From contig CAWIEF010000002.1 in assembly GCA_963835135.1 (NCBI GenBank), forward strand, positions 248,001-312,000: a stretch of DNA of 64,000 nucleotides, given 5' to 3'. The notes below the pieces were generated by a model. That model was given only the letters and a program-made list of their open reading frames with translations. It had not been told where the DNA came from and made no database searches. Shown here piece by piece: positions 17,835 through 26,384 of this stretch (within the stretch, counting starts at the first letter, position 1; each line of letters opens with the position of its first letter). Source of the stretch: JAVVHH01 sp963835135. GTDB lineage: Bacteria; Pseudomonadota; Alphaproteobacteria; Acetobacterales; Acetobacteraceae. The position numbers and the translations under genes were made by a program.

Positions 17835-19004
17835 ATGAGGGCGCTTGCCTGGCACGGCAAGGGCGACATCCGGTGTGACACGGTGCCGGATCCGACGATC
17901 CAGCATCCGCGCGACGCGATCATCAAGGTGACCGCGTGCGCGATCTGCGGCTCCGACCTGCATCTGTTCGACGGCGTGATCCCGTCGATGAAGTCGGGCG
18001 ACATCGTCGGGCACGAGGCGATGGGAGAGGTCGTCGAAGTCGGCAGCGAGAACACCAAGCTCAAGAAGGGCGACCGGGTCGTCGTCCCGTTCACCATCAG
18101 CTGCGGCGAGTGCTTCTTCTGCAAGCGCGGCTACTTCTCAGGCTGCGAACGGTCCAACCCCAATGCCGAGATGGCGGCCAAGCTGTGGGGCCATTCCCCG
18201 GCCGGGCTGTTCGGCTACTCGCACCTGCTCGGCGGCTTCCCGGGCGGGCAGGCGGAGTATCTGCGGGTGCCGTATGCCGATGTCGGGCCGATCAAGGTCC
18301 CGGAGGGCCTCACCGACGAACAGGTGCTGTTCCTCTCCGACATCTTCCCGACCGGCTACATGGGCGCCGAGTTCTGCGACATCAAAGGTGGCGAGACCAT
18401 CGCCGTGTTCGGATGCGGGCCGGTGGCGCAATTCTCTATCCGCAGCGCCTTCCTCCTCGGCGCCGAGCGCGTGATCGCCATCGACACCGTCCCAGAACGT
18501 CTGCGCATGGCGGAGGCGGCGGGCGCCATCACCATCGACTTCATGAAAGAGGACGTCTACGAGCGGATCCAGGAACTCACCCATGGCCGCGGCGCCGATG
18601 CCTGCATCGACGCGGTCGGCACCGAACCCCATACGACGGCGAGTTTCGACTCCATGCTGGACCGCGCCAAGGTCGCGACCTTCCTCGGCACCGACCGGCC
18701 GCATGTGCTCCGCCAAGCTATCCACAACACCCGCAACTTCGGCATCGTGTCCATCATCGGCGTCTACGGCGGCTTCGTGGACAAAATCCCGATGGGTAGT
18801 GCCATCAACCGCGGCCTGACGTTCAAGATGGCACAGACGCCAGTGCAGCATTACCTGCCGAAGCTGCTCGAGCGCATCGAAAAGGGCGAGATCGACCCGT
18901 CGTTCGTCATCACCCACACGGCGCCGCTCGAGTCTGGGCCAGACCTCTACAAGACGTTCCGCGACAAGCAGGACGAATGCATCAAAGTCGTCCTCAAGCC
19001 CTGA
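17835..19004 (+). CDS. Zinc-dependent alcohol dehydrogenase
   Basis: 389-aa medium-chain dehydrogenase of the glutathione-independent formaldehyde dehydrogenase-like group. Catalytic zinc ligands are in CAICGSDLHLF and GHEAMGEVVEVG. The structural zinc loop has three of the usual cysteines (CGECFFCKRGYFSGC). The Rossmann motif reads VFGCGPVAQFSI, with an Asp (AIDTVPERL) at the end of beta2 indicating NAD(H). The ribosome site is in AGATGAGGGTGA. The SDR gene 15 bp downstream is probably co-transcribed. The substrate is unknown; a small alcohol or aldehyde is likely. Confidence 0.9.
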   Translation: MRALAWHGKGDIRCDTVPDPTIQHPRDAIIKVTACAICGSDLHLFDGVIPSMKSGDIVGHEAMGEVVEVGSENTKLKKGDRVVVPFTISCGECFFCKRGYFSGCERSNPNAEMAAKLWGHSPAGLFGYSHLLGGFPGGQAEYLRVPYADVGPIKVPEGLTDEQVLFLSDIFPTGYMGAEFCDIKGGETIAVFGCGPVAQFSIRSAFLLGAERVIAIDTVPERLRMAEAAGAITIDFMKEDVYERIQELTHGRGADACIDAVGTEPHTTASFDSMLDRAKVATFLGTDRPHVLRQAIHNTRNFGIVSIIGVYGGFVDKIPMGSAINRGLTFKMAQTPVQHYLPKLLERIEKGEIDPSFVITHTAPLESGPDLYKTFRDKQDECIKVVLKP

Positions 19005-19019
19005 TCAGGAGATCGCATC

Positions 19020-19799
19020 ATGGCAGATCACACCAAGCCTTTCGCCATCGTCACCGGTGCCTCGGCCGGCATCGGCTACGAACTGGCCAAGCAATGCCTC
19101 GACAACGGCTTCGACATCCTGATCGCGGCTGATCAGCCCGCCATCGAGGACGCGGCGAGCCGGCTGCGCGGGTCCGGCGGCAGCGTCGAGGCGGTGCAGG
19201 CGGACCTATCGCAGCCGGAGGGGGTCGAGACGCTCTACGCCGCGGCCAAGGGGCGCCCGGTCGGGGCGTTGCTCGCCAACGCCGGTCGCGGCCTCGGGCG
19301 CGGGTTCCTCGATCAGGACGTCGCCGACTGGCGCAACGTGATTGACACCAACTGCCTCGGCACGCTGCTGCTGCTGCACAAGGTCGGGCGGGACATGCGG
19401 GCTGCCGGGTCGGGGCGCATCCTGATCACGGGCTCCATCGCCGGGTTCATGCCCGGGACGTATCAAGCCGTTTACAACGCGAGCAAAGCCTTCCTCGACA
19501 GCTTCTCTTTCGCCCTGCGGCACGAGTTGTCGAACACGGGTGTGACCGTGACATGCCTCATGCCCGGGGCGACGGAGACCGACTTCTTCGAGCGTGCCGA
19601 CATGATGGACACCAAGGTCGGCCAAGCCAAGAAGGACGACCCGGCCATGGTCGCCGAACTCGGCTTCAAGGCCATGATGAACGGCGACGGCGACGTCGTC
19701 ACCGGCTGGCACAACAAGCTGCAAGCGGCCATCGCGCATGTGGCCCCGGCCGGACTAGTGGCTGAACTGCACCGCAAGATGGCTGAACCCCAGCACTGA
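19020..19799 (+). CDS. Short-chain dehydrogenase/reductase
   Basis: 259-aa classical SDR oxidoreductase. The cofactor motif TGASAGIGYELA is near the N-terminus, followed by the NAG motif (LLANAGRG). The catalytic Ser (ITGSIAGFMPG) and the YNASK pair (Tyr and Lys) follow. After beta2 the sequence LIAADQ does not clearly indicate NADP preference. An AGGAG site precedes the ATG. It lies in tandem with the zinc alcohol dehydrogenase, suggesting a shared alcohol/aldehyde or stress-related function. The substrate cannot be assigned. Confidence 0.9.
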   Translation: MADHTKPFAIVTGASAGIGYELAKQCLDNGFDILIAADQPAIEDAASRLRGSGGSVEAVQADLSQPEGVETLYAAAKGRPVGALLANAGRGLGRGFLDQDVADWRNVIDTNCLGTLLLLHKVGRDMRAAGSGRILITGSIAGFMPGTYQAVYNASKAFLDSFSFALRHELSNTGVTVTCLMPGATETDFFERADMMDTKVGQAKKDDPAMVAELGFKAMMNGDGDVVTGWHNKLQAAIAHVAPAGLVAELHRKMAEPQH

Positions 19800-19821
19800 A
19801 CGAGACGCGGTCATCGACGGC

Positions 19822-20958
19822 TCAGGCGTCGATGACCGCCAGCGCCAAGGTGTCGTCCTGCGCCGTCGAACCCAGGGAGGCGATCGCGTGTCGCATTGCC
19901 GCCTCACCCGCCGCCCAGCGATCGGCTAAAGTCGCGCGCGAGAAGTCGAACGGTTTCAGCAACCCGGTCTCGTCCGCGCCCCCATGGTACCCGATCGTCA
20001 CGACGGTGGCGCGACTCTCCCGCGCTTCGGTGAGCATCGCGGCAACTTCGGGATCGTCGCGCAACTCGCTCGGCAGCCGGGCCGCGAGCTTCCCGAGCAG
20101 GCCGCGCAGGTGGTATTCCCGCCGCCGTCCATCCAGGATCCGCTGCGTTTGATTGCCGAACGCGAGGTCGCCGGCGCGGCTGGCCGAGGCGCCCAGCGTA
20201 TGCGGCCGGCTGCCTTGGCGCGCGAACAGCTCGACGATGAAGCACAGCACCTCGCGGTCATCGCTCTCGTCGAGCACGAGATCGAGCGGCGTGTTCGCCC
20301 CAAGGCATCCATCGGCCAGCAGCCGCCCCTCGACCTCGACCGGCGCGAACAGCGGCAGCAGCGCGCAGGAGGCCAGCACATGCTGCCTCTCGATACGCTG
20401 TCCCCGTCCTGTGTCGAACACCACCCGCTCTCCGGTGACGACGTCCGTGCAGGAGATCGCCACGCGCACGGCCCCGCTGTTCAACAGATCGAAATCGACC
20501 AGTTCGGTCAGGCGCTCAGCCATCGGCCCGAGGTCGAACAGCGCAGGCACGTCGATCGCGCCGATCGGGAAGACTGGTGCCAGCCGCGGCCGGAACAGGC
20601 CGGAGCGGCCAAACAATAGCGTTTGGAAGGCGCTTGCATCGTTCTGGACTTGCCGGAACAGCCCGGCCGGAACGGGCATCGGCCAGAGCGATGCCGCCGG
20701 AAACGGGTCCGCCGCCTCCCAAAACCGTCGCAGCCGCTCGACCCGGCGATCCGGCTGATTACCGGCGATCAAGGCCGCCGTGACGGCGCCGATCGACGAA
20801 CCCGCCAGCCACTCGGGATGCAACTCGGCTCGCTCGTGCAAAGCCGCATATGCCCCCGCCTCATACATGCCGAGCGCGATGCCTCCGCCCAAGACGAGTG
20901 ACACCGCGCGCCCGCCCACGGAGGCGGGCCGATTCTCCGGCCCGTCAGAAGGCGGCAA
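19822..20958 (-). CDS. Patatin-like phospholipase
   Basis: 378-aa patatin-family serine hydrolase. The oxyanion loop is LVLGGGIALGMYEAGAYAAL, the nucleophile elbow is GSSIG and the dyad Asp lies in LLADGCLGAN. The enzyme would act on membrane lipids as a phospholipase A or acyl hydrolase. There is no signal peptide. The start is uncertain: a TTG at 20958 overlaps the end of the transporter gene by 14 bp, and GTG codons at 20919 and 20904 are alternatives just before the conserved domain. It lies downstream of the DMT-type transporter on the same strand. Confidence 0.85.
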   Translation of the reverse strand: MPPSDGPENRPASVGGRAVSLVLGGGIALGMYEAGAYAALHERAELHPEWLAGSSIGAVTAALIAGNQPDRRVERLRRFWEAADPFPAASLWPMPVPAGLFRQVQNDASAFQTLLFGRSGLFRPRLAPVFPIGAIDVPALFDLGPMAERLTELVDFDLLNSGAVRVAISCTDVVTGERVVFDTGRGQRIERQHVLASCALLPLFAPVEVEGRLLADGCLGANTPLDLVLDESDDREVLCFIVELFARQGSRPHTLGASASRAGDLAFGNQTQRILDGRRREYHLRGLLGKLAARLPSELRDDPEVAAMLTEARESRATVVTIGYHGGADETGLLKPFDFSRATLADRWAAGEAAMRHAIASLGSTAQDDTLALAVIDA

Positions 20959-21388
20959 TGCAGGCCACGCCAGATATCATCAGCAAACCACCCACCATCC
21001 GACCGAGACCGGCCTTGTGCACGTCGAAACTCATCAGGCCGTAATTGTCCAGGATCAGCGACGTCATCGTCGATGCGGTCACGATCAGCGCGACGAACAA
21101 GCCCGCCCCCAGTTGGGGCGACGCGAACACCGTCGCCAGCACGAAGGCCAAGCCGAACAGCCCGCCCAGCCACGCCCACCAGGGCGCCTGAACCAGCTGC
21201 GTCCGGGCCGGCAACGGTGCGCCCGCTACCCCTGCAACCAGCAGCGCTGCGGTCAACGTGATCAGGCTGACGAGGACCACCGTCCAGAGCGGTGCGGATA
21301 GCACCTTCTGCAGCGTGGCATTGCTGCCCGACTGCAGCGCGCTTCCAACACCCGCCGCAATCGCCACCAGCAAGAACGCCGCCTTCAT
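20945..21388 (-). CDS. DMT-family (DUF606/YdcZ) membrane protein
   Basis: 147-aa inner-membrane protein with about five hydrophobic segments. The N-terminal signature MKAAFLLVAIAAGVGSALQSGSNATLQ and the C-terminal SLILDNYGLMSFDVHKAGLGRMVGGLLMISGV belong to the DUF606 branch of the drug/metabolite transporter superfamily. Single-domain members of this size may pair to form a transporter. The substrate is unknown. The ATG at 21388 overlaps the stop of the Gfo/Idh gene (ATGA), so both are one transcript. Confidence 0.85.
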   Translation of the reverse strand: MKAAFLLVAIAAGVGSALQSGSNATLQKVLSAPLWTVVLVSLITLTAALLVAGVAGAPLPARTQLVQAPWWAWLGGLFGLAFVLATVFASPQLGAGLFVALIVTASTMTSLILDNYGLMSFDVHKAGLGRMVGGLLMISGVACIAAF

Positions 21389-22704
21389 TGCGGCGCAGGC
21401 TCCGAGGGCAGCGCAGGCCCGCGGAACTGGTCGAGGCCCGTGCCGCTCGCGAGCTTCACCGGTTGGCCCGTCCGCGCGCTGTCGTAGATCGCCTCCATCA
21501 GCCGGTGATCCTGCACCCCCTCCTCGCCCGGCGTGTACGGGCGGCGGCCGGTCAGCACGCAATCGGCCATGTGGTCGAGCTCGAGCGCGAACTGGTCCTT
21601 GTGTGGCAGGACCAGTTCGTTCTCGCTCGTCATGTCCTGCTCGCGCGACATCACGGTCAGGCGCTGGCCGACATATTGGAAGGCGTTCGGCATGTCGATC
21701 GCGGCCCTCTCCAGGTTGAGCCGCTGGTGCTTGTCGTCCCGCCCGCCATAGCTGGTGAAGCAGTTGGCGATCACCCCGGACGGGAAACGGAGCATGAACG
21801 AGACGGTCTCCTCGACCTCCGCGAAGCGCGGGTCGTTCTGGGGCGAGTTGATCGTGGCGTAGATCTCCGCCGGCTCCTCACCGGTCATGAAGCGGGCCGT
21901 GTTAAGGCAATACAGGCCGATGTCGAACAGCGAACCGCCCCCCGCCATGGCCTTCTTGTGCCGCCATTGCAGGGCGCCGTCGCTGGCGACCGTCTGCGTG
22001 TTGATTCCGGTATAGGCCAGGAGGCCGCCATAGGTCCGCTCCCGCACGAACCGCATCACCCGGCGGTTGTACGGCTCATACTGGATGCGGTAGGCGACCA
22101 TCAGCTTCACCCCCGCCGCTGCGCACGCATCGACCATCGCCTGCGCATCGGCCGCGCTGGTCGACATCGGCTTTTCGCTCAGCACGTGCTTGCCCGCCCG
22201 CGCGGCCCGCTCGCAGAACTCCCGATGCATCGCGTTCGGCAGCACGATGTAAACCGCTTTCACCTCCGGATTGTCCCGGATGGCGTCGAACTGCTCGTAG
22301 CTGTAGCAGGCGGCTGGATCGATCCCGTATTGCTGCGCCACGAGCCGCATCTTGTCGGGCGAGCCCGAGACCAGCGCCACCGGGCGGGCTTTCATGGAGC
22401 GCCCGAACGCTGGAAGGATCTGCTCGATGGCCAACCGCCCCAGTCCGACGATGGCGAACCCGACGCGCTCCTTCGGCGGCAGCGGCGCTGGCGGCGGACC
22501 GGATGGGGTGTCGGCGGGATCGCGCCAGGGCGGGAACTTGATCGTGCCTTCGGCGACGCTGCCCGTGTCCACCGGGCTCGGCGGCACGAACGGAGCTGCC
22601 GCCGCGGCCGTGCTCACGAGCACTCCGGCAACACCGGTACCCGCCAACCCGAACAGCGTGCGCCGGTCCATCGCGCCGGGTCGCTTGGGCGTCCATACAT
22701 CCAT
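21385..22704 (-). CDS. Exported Gfo/Idh/MocA oxidoreductase (glucose-fructose oxidoreductase-like)
   Basis: 439-aa NAD(P)-dependent sugar oxidoreductase with an N-terminal twin-arginine signal (MDRRTLFGLAGTGVAGVL), so it is exported folded to the periplasm. The Rossmann motif is VGFAIVGLGRLAIEQILPAF, the catalytic EKP motif is in HVLSEKPMSTS, and AYRIQYEPYNRRVM plus KAMAGGGSLFDIGLYCLNTARF match the glucose-fructose oxidoreductase branch, as in the Tat-exported Zymomonas enzyme. The ATG at 22704 is preferred; one at 22671 directly before the RR motif is possible. It is coupled to the DUF606 transporter downstream. Confidence 0.88.
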   Translation of the reverse strand: MDVWTPKRPGAMDRRTLFGLAGTGVAGVLVSTAAAAAPFVPPSPVDTGSVAEGTIKFPPWRDPADTPSGPPPAPLPPKERVGFAIVGLGRLAIEQILPAFGRSMKARPVALVSGSPDKMRLVAQQYGIDPAACYSYEQFDAIRDNPEVKAVYIVLPNAMHREFCERAARAGKHVLSEKPMSTSAADAQAMVDACAAAGVKLMVAYRIQYEPYNRRVMRFVRERTYGGLLAYTGINTQTVASDGALQWRHKKAMAGGGSLFDIGLYCLNTARFMTGEEPAEIYATINSPQNDPRFAEVEETVSFMLRFPSGVIANCFTSYGGRDDKHQRLNLERAAIDMPNAFQYVGQRLTVMSREQDMTSENELVLPHKDQFALELDHMADCVLTGRRPYTPGEEGVQDHRLMEAIYDSARTGQPVKLASGTGLDQFRGPALPSEPAPQ

Positions 22705-22944
22705 TGATCGCGATCTCTCGACTAGGTCCAGCAGACGGCCCAACGGCCGGCCGCGGTTCGCGGAGCATCGGCCGGCCGCTGAACCGACGGTCAATACGGC
22801 GGTCGGCGGAGCCGGTTGCGATCACAACGGCGGCAGGCGAGACGCCGCGGTGCAGCACGGTTTCCGAGTTGACCGGGGCTTGGCGAGGTCACAACACTTC
22901 ACAGGCGTTGCGACCTGATCGAGGGTGGAGAGTGTTGACCGTCC

Positions 22945-24177
22945 GTGGCCGTCCCTAGCGCGGTGAGCCGCCCGCCCATCCGCTTCGACGCCGAAGCCGT
23001 CGGACCCCTCTCGGGTTGCCGCGTGCTCGATCTGAGCCGGCTGGTCGCGGGCAACATGCTGTCGCTGCAACTGGCCGATTTCGGGGCCGAGGTCATCAAG
23101 GTCGAGCCGCCGGAAGGCGATCCGCTCCGGGCCTGGCGCGATGGCGGCCAGCAATTGTTCTGGAAGACCTACAGCCGCAACAAGCTGTCAATCGTGCTCA
23201 ACCTCCGCCAGCCGGACGCGATGGCTGCGCTGCTTCGGCTCGTCGACACCGCCGACGTCTTCGTCGAGAACTACCGGCCGGGCACGCTGGAGGCGATGGG
23301 GCTCGCGCCACAGGCCCTGCTGGCCCGCAATCCGCGGCTGATCATCGTCCGCATCTCGGGCTTCGGCCAGACCGGACCCTACGCCAAGCAGCCCGGCTTC
23401 GGCACGCTCGTGGAGGCGATGAGCGGGTTCGCCGACCGGACCGGCTTCCCGGATCGCGAGCCGGTGCTGCCGCCGCTGGCGCTGGCAGACATGATCGCCG
23501 GGCTGTCAGGCGCGATGGCGACCGTGACGGCGATGTTGGCGCGCGAGCGTGGCGGGGCCGGGCAGGTGATCGACCTGTCTCTGCTGGAGCCGATCTTCTC
23601 GACGCTCGGCCCGGAGGCCGCGATCTATCGCCACACCGGACAGGTCAAGCAGCGCATGGGCAATGCCTCGAACACGTCGGCGCCGCGCAACATCTATCGC
23701 TGCGCCGATGGCGGCTTCGTGGCGCTGTCGGGTTCCACGCAGGCGATGGCCAAACGCATCTTCGCGACGATCGGCCGTCCCGGGATGATCGACGACCTCC
23801 GCTTCAGGACCAATACGGACCGGGTGCGCAACCGCGGGCTGATCGATGCCGCCGTGAGCGCCTGGTTCGCCGAACGTCCGCGCGACCAGGCGCTCGCCGC
23901 CATGCGCGCCGCCGGCGTCACCGCTGGCCCTGTCTACGACATCGCCGATGCGATCGCCGATCCGCATTTCCAGCAGCGCGAGGTGCTGGTCGACGTGGAG
24001 GATCGCGATCTCGGCTCGATCCCGGTGCACAACATCGTGCCGCGGCTCTCGGGCACGCCCGGCGTGTGGCGGCACCCGGCCCCGATGCTCGGCGAGCACA
24101 CCGATGCGCTCCTTGCCTCTATCGGCTTCGACCCGGCCGACATCGCCCGCCTTCGCGCCGAGGGCTCGGCCGCGTGA
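22945..24177 (+). CDS. CaiB/BaiF family III CoA-transferase
   Basis: 410-aa family III CoA-transferase. The N-terminal domain has GCRVLDLSRLVAGNMLSLQLADFGAEVIKVEPP. The catalytic Asp is in LALADMIAGLSGAMATVTAML, and NYRPGTLEAMGL and RISGFGQTGPYAKQPGFGTLVEAMSGFA are signatures. The reaction is CoA transfer between carboxylates, with the substrate not readable. The GTG at 22945 is used, with GTG 22963 possible; neither has a strong ribosome site. Its stop overlaps the start of the CitE-like gene (GTGA). The pairing of a CaiB enzyme with a CitE-like lyase recalls itaconate, citramalate or methylmalyl-CoA pathways. Confidence 0.88.
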   Translation: MAVPSAVSRPPIRFDAEAVGPLSGCRVLDLSRLVAGNMLSLQLADFGAEVIKVEPPEGDPLRAWRDGGQQLFWKTYSRNKLSIVLNLRQPDAMAALLRLVDTADVFVENYRPGTLEAMGLAPQALLARNPRLIIVRISGFGQTGPYAKQPGFGTLVEAMSGFADRTGFPDREPVLPPLALADMIAGLSGAMATVTAMLARERGGAGQVIDLSLLEPIFSTLGPEAAIYRHTGQVKQRMGNASNTSAPRNIYRCADGGFVALSGSTQAMAKRIFATIGRPGMIDDLRFRTNTDRVRNRGLIDAAVSAWFAERPRDQALAAMRAAGVTAGPVYDIADAIADPHFQQREVLVDVEDRDLGSIPVHNIVPRLSGTPGVWRHPAPMLGEHTDALLASIGFDPADIARLRAEGSAA

Positions 24178-24998
24178 TCCGCTCGCTGCTCTACGTGCCG
24201 GCCCACGTCCCGCGCTTCGTCGCCCGCGCGCACGAGCGCAGCGCGGACGCCATCATCCTGGACCTCGAGGATGCCGTGCCGCCCGCCGACAAGCGCGCGG
24301 CACGGGCGGCGCTGGCCGCCGCGGTGCCGGCGGTCGGGCGCAGCGGGGCGATGGTGTTCGTGCGCATCAATGCCGATACGGCGCAGGCGGATGCGGCCGC
24401 GGCATGTCACGCGGGCGCGGCCGGGGTGCTGGTGCCCAAGGTGCAGTCGCCGGACCTGCTGCGTGCACTCGCGGCCGGGCTGGAGGCGGAGGAGCGCGGG
24501 CGTCCCCCGCTGCGCTTCATCCCGCTGCTGGAAGACCCTGGTGCCGTGCTGGACGCGCGGACGATCCTGTCGGCCGGGCCGCGGATCTTGGGGGTGGCAC
24601 TCGGCGGCGAGGACTTGGCGACGGCAATGGACGCCGAGCCCGGGCCGGAGATGCTGCGACTGCCGACGATGATGGTGCACTTGGCGGCCAAGGCGGCCGG
24701 CGTCTTGTCGTTCGGGCTGCTGCGCTCGATCGCCGACTACACCGACCGTGAGGGGATCGCGGCCAGCGCGCGGGAGGCGCGGGCGATGGGGTTCGACGGC
24801 GCGTCCTGCATTCATCCGGCCGTGGTGCCGCTCCTCAACGACGCCTTCGCGCCGAGCCCAGCGGCGTTGGACCGGGCGCGGCGGATGATTGCAGCATCCG
24901 AGGCTGTTGGAGGCGCTGCTTTTACCTTTGAGGGCAAGATGGTGGACCTGCCGATCATCGATCGCGCGCGCCGCCTGCTGGCGCGCGCACGCCTTTAA
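24174..24998 (+). CDS. CitE-like (HpcH/HpaI) lyase / aldolase
   Basis: 274-aa TIM-barrel lyase related to the citrate lyase beta subunit and malyl-CoA/citramalyl-CoA lyases. Signatures are SLLYVPAHVPRFVARA, ADAIILDLEDAVPPADK with the metal/substrate acidic pair, VFVRINADT, GVLVPKVQS, FIPLLEDPGAVLDA and GVALGGEDLATAM (second metal acidic pair). The GTG start overlaps the CaiB stop by 4 bp, so it is translationally coupled. It likely cleaves an acyl-CoA produced by the CaiB enzyme, for example citramalyl-CoA or malyl-CoA; this is inference from pairing. The C-terminus (FEGKMVDLPIIDRARRLL) is standard for the family. Confidence 0.88.
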   Translation: MIRSLLYVPAHVPRFVARAHERSADAIILDLEDAVPPADKRAARAALAAAVPAVGRSGAMVFVRINADTAQADAAAACHAGAAGVLVPKVQSPDLLRALAAGLEAEERGRPPLRFIPLLEDPGAVLDARTILSAGPRILGVALGGEDLATAMDAEPGPEMLRLPTMMVHLAAKAAGVLSFGLLRSIADYTDREGIAASAREARAMGFDGASCIHPAVVPLLNDAFAPSPAALDRARRMIAASEAVGGAAFTFEGKMVDLPIIDRARRLLARARL

Positions 24999-25102
24999 CT
25001 CGGCCTACACCATTCTCGCGTAGAGCGATTGCGTCACCCACGCGAGCGATCCGTGCAAGCCATCCTCCTGCGGCAGCAAGCATCTTCCGACGAAGCCGGC
25101 CG

Positions 25103-26245
25103 GTGAGAGCGATCCTCTTCCTGATCGTCGGTATCGCCGCCGCGACGCCCACGGTCGCGCAACCCGCGCCGGGGCTGCGGCTCGAACTGACGAGCGGGCC
25201 CGTTCCCGCGCTCGAGGATCAACGGGCGGCCTGCGATGCCCGTGATGTCCCGGACGCGCCGGCTCGCGCTGTCCGCCTCGCCGACGGCACCGTGCAGCTC
25301 TACGCCACCGATCGCGAGAACCGGGTCAGCACCGGGCCCGACCTGCTTCACGTGCGGCATCGCTGCGCCGTCGTCTACCGCGGCGCCGGCAATGACGACC
25401 CCGGGGCTTACGACGACCGGGCCTGGCTCGCGAGCCCCTGGACGCCGGACGGCCGGACCATTTGGTCCATCGTCCACAACGAGTTCCACGGCCATCTTCG
25501 CAAGGCGCTCTGCCCGACCGGGCGCTACATGGATTGCTGGTTCAACGCTCTGACCCTGGTCGCCTCGCATGATGGCGGCCAGAGCTTTCAGCGCGCACCG
25601 GACAACGCTCTCGTCGCCGCCCTCCCGTATCGCTACGACCAGGTCGGACTGGGCCACCATGGCTACTTCAACCCGAGCAACATCGTCAGCCTCGATGGAC
25701 ACCTCTATATGTTCGCGTTCGCCACCCATGCGAATGCGCAACGCGGCGGCAACTGTCTCCTCCGCACCCGCGCGATCGATCAGGCCGCGGCCTGGCGGGG
25801 GTGGGACGGCGCCGGCTTCACCGTCACGTTCGCCAATCCTTATGCCGGGCCTGTTCAACCCGAGGATCACGTCTGCGCGCCGGTCGACCTCGGCGCGCTG
25901 CGCTGGCCGGTGACGAGCCTGGTCCGCCACGCTGCCACAGGGCTCTTCCTCGCTTTGATGCAGGACACGGCTCCCGGTGGCGGGGTTTATTACGCCACCA
26001 GTCCAGACCTGCTGCGATGGTCCGCGCCCGCTCTGCTGATGTCCGCCGTCGGTCTCTCGGCATGGACCTGCGGCGGCCCGGACCCGGTCGCCTATCCGTC
26101 TCTCCTGGACCCGGCGAGCACCGACCGCAATTTCGAGACCGTCGGCACCGAGGCGCTCCTGTTTGCGACCCGGTTCGATCCGGAGAGTTGCCGTCCCACC
26201 GCGAGACGCACCCTGATCCGGTGGACAGTCCACATTCGTCGTTGA
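25103..26245 (+). CDS. Exported protein of unknown function, beta-propeller-like
   Basis: 380-aa protein starting at GTG with a short signal peptide (RAILFLIVGIAAATPTVAQPA), predicted periplasmic or secreted. The mature part has repeated segments of the form seen in five-bladed sialidase/GH43-like propellers (LVASHDGGQSFQRAP, GYFNPSNIVSLDGHLYMFAF, YYATSPDLLRWSAPALL, DPVAYPSLLDP), and several cysteines that could form disulfides. No catalytic residues could be assigned, so a glycan-binding or hydrolytic role is only a guess. It lies 139 bp upstream of the RTX gene on the same strand. Confidence 0.65.
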   Translation: MRAILFLIVGIAAATPTVAQPAPGLRLELTSGPVPALEDQRAACDARDVPDAPARAVRLADGTVQLYATDRENRVSTGPDLLHVRHRCAVVYRGAGNDDPGAYDDRAWLASPWTPDGRTIWSIVHNEFHGHLRKALCPTGRYMDCWFNALTLVASHDGGQSFQRAPDNALVAALPYRYDQVGLGHHGYFNPSNIVSLDGHLYMFAFATHANAQRGGNCLLRTRAIDQAAAWRGWDGAGFTVTFANPYAGPVQPEDHVCAPVDLGALRWPVTSLVRHAATGLFLALMQDTAPGGGVYYATSPDLLRWSAPALLMSAVGLSAWTCGGPDPVAYPSLLDPASTDRNFETVGTEALLFATRFDPESCRPTARRTLIRWTVHIRR

Positions 26246-26300
26246 CGCGCCTCAAAAGTTTCATCGGGTTCTAAAAAAAAGCCGACTTTCGGGCCGCTAC

Positions 26301-26315
26301 TTAAGTCCGCGTTAA
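26301..26315. promoter_or_regulatory. CtrA-type binding site upstream of the RTX gene
   Basis: TTAAGTCCGCGTTAA is a perfect TTAA-N7-TTAA motif, 69 bp upstream of the RTX ATG, in an AT-rich leader. A TATTCAT sequence at 26331-26337 could serve as a -10 element. An 8-bp inverted repeat, AAGCCGAC (26279-26286) and GTCGGCTT (26356-26363), flanks the region. Together with the origin site this suggests cell-cycle control by CtrA; inference only. Confidence 0.5.
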
Positions 26316-26384
26316 GGATTTTCGGTCAAATATTCATCCCGGGGCTGAGCAGAATGTCGGCTTAATTCTTCATAGGGGCGACAT

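Noticed and set aside
23016..24173. In-frame N-terminal extension of the CitE-like gene through the CaiB gene
   Set aside because: The extension is out-of-frame CaiB coding sequence; the GTG at 24174 overlapping the CaiB stop gives the normal family length.
25015..25048. CTCGCGT...ACGCGAG hairpin after the CitE-like gene as a terminator
   Set aside because: Seven-base stem with an 18-nt loop and no T-run; too weak to support.
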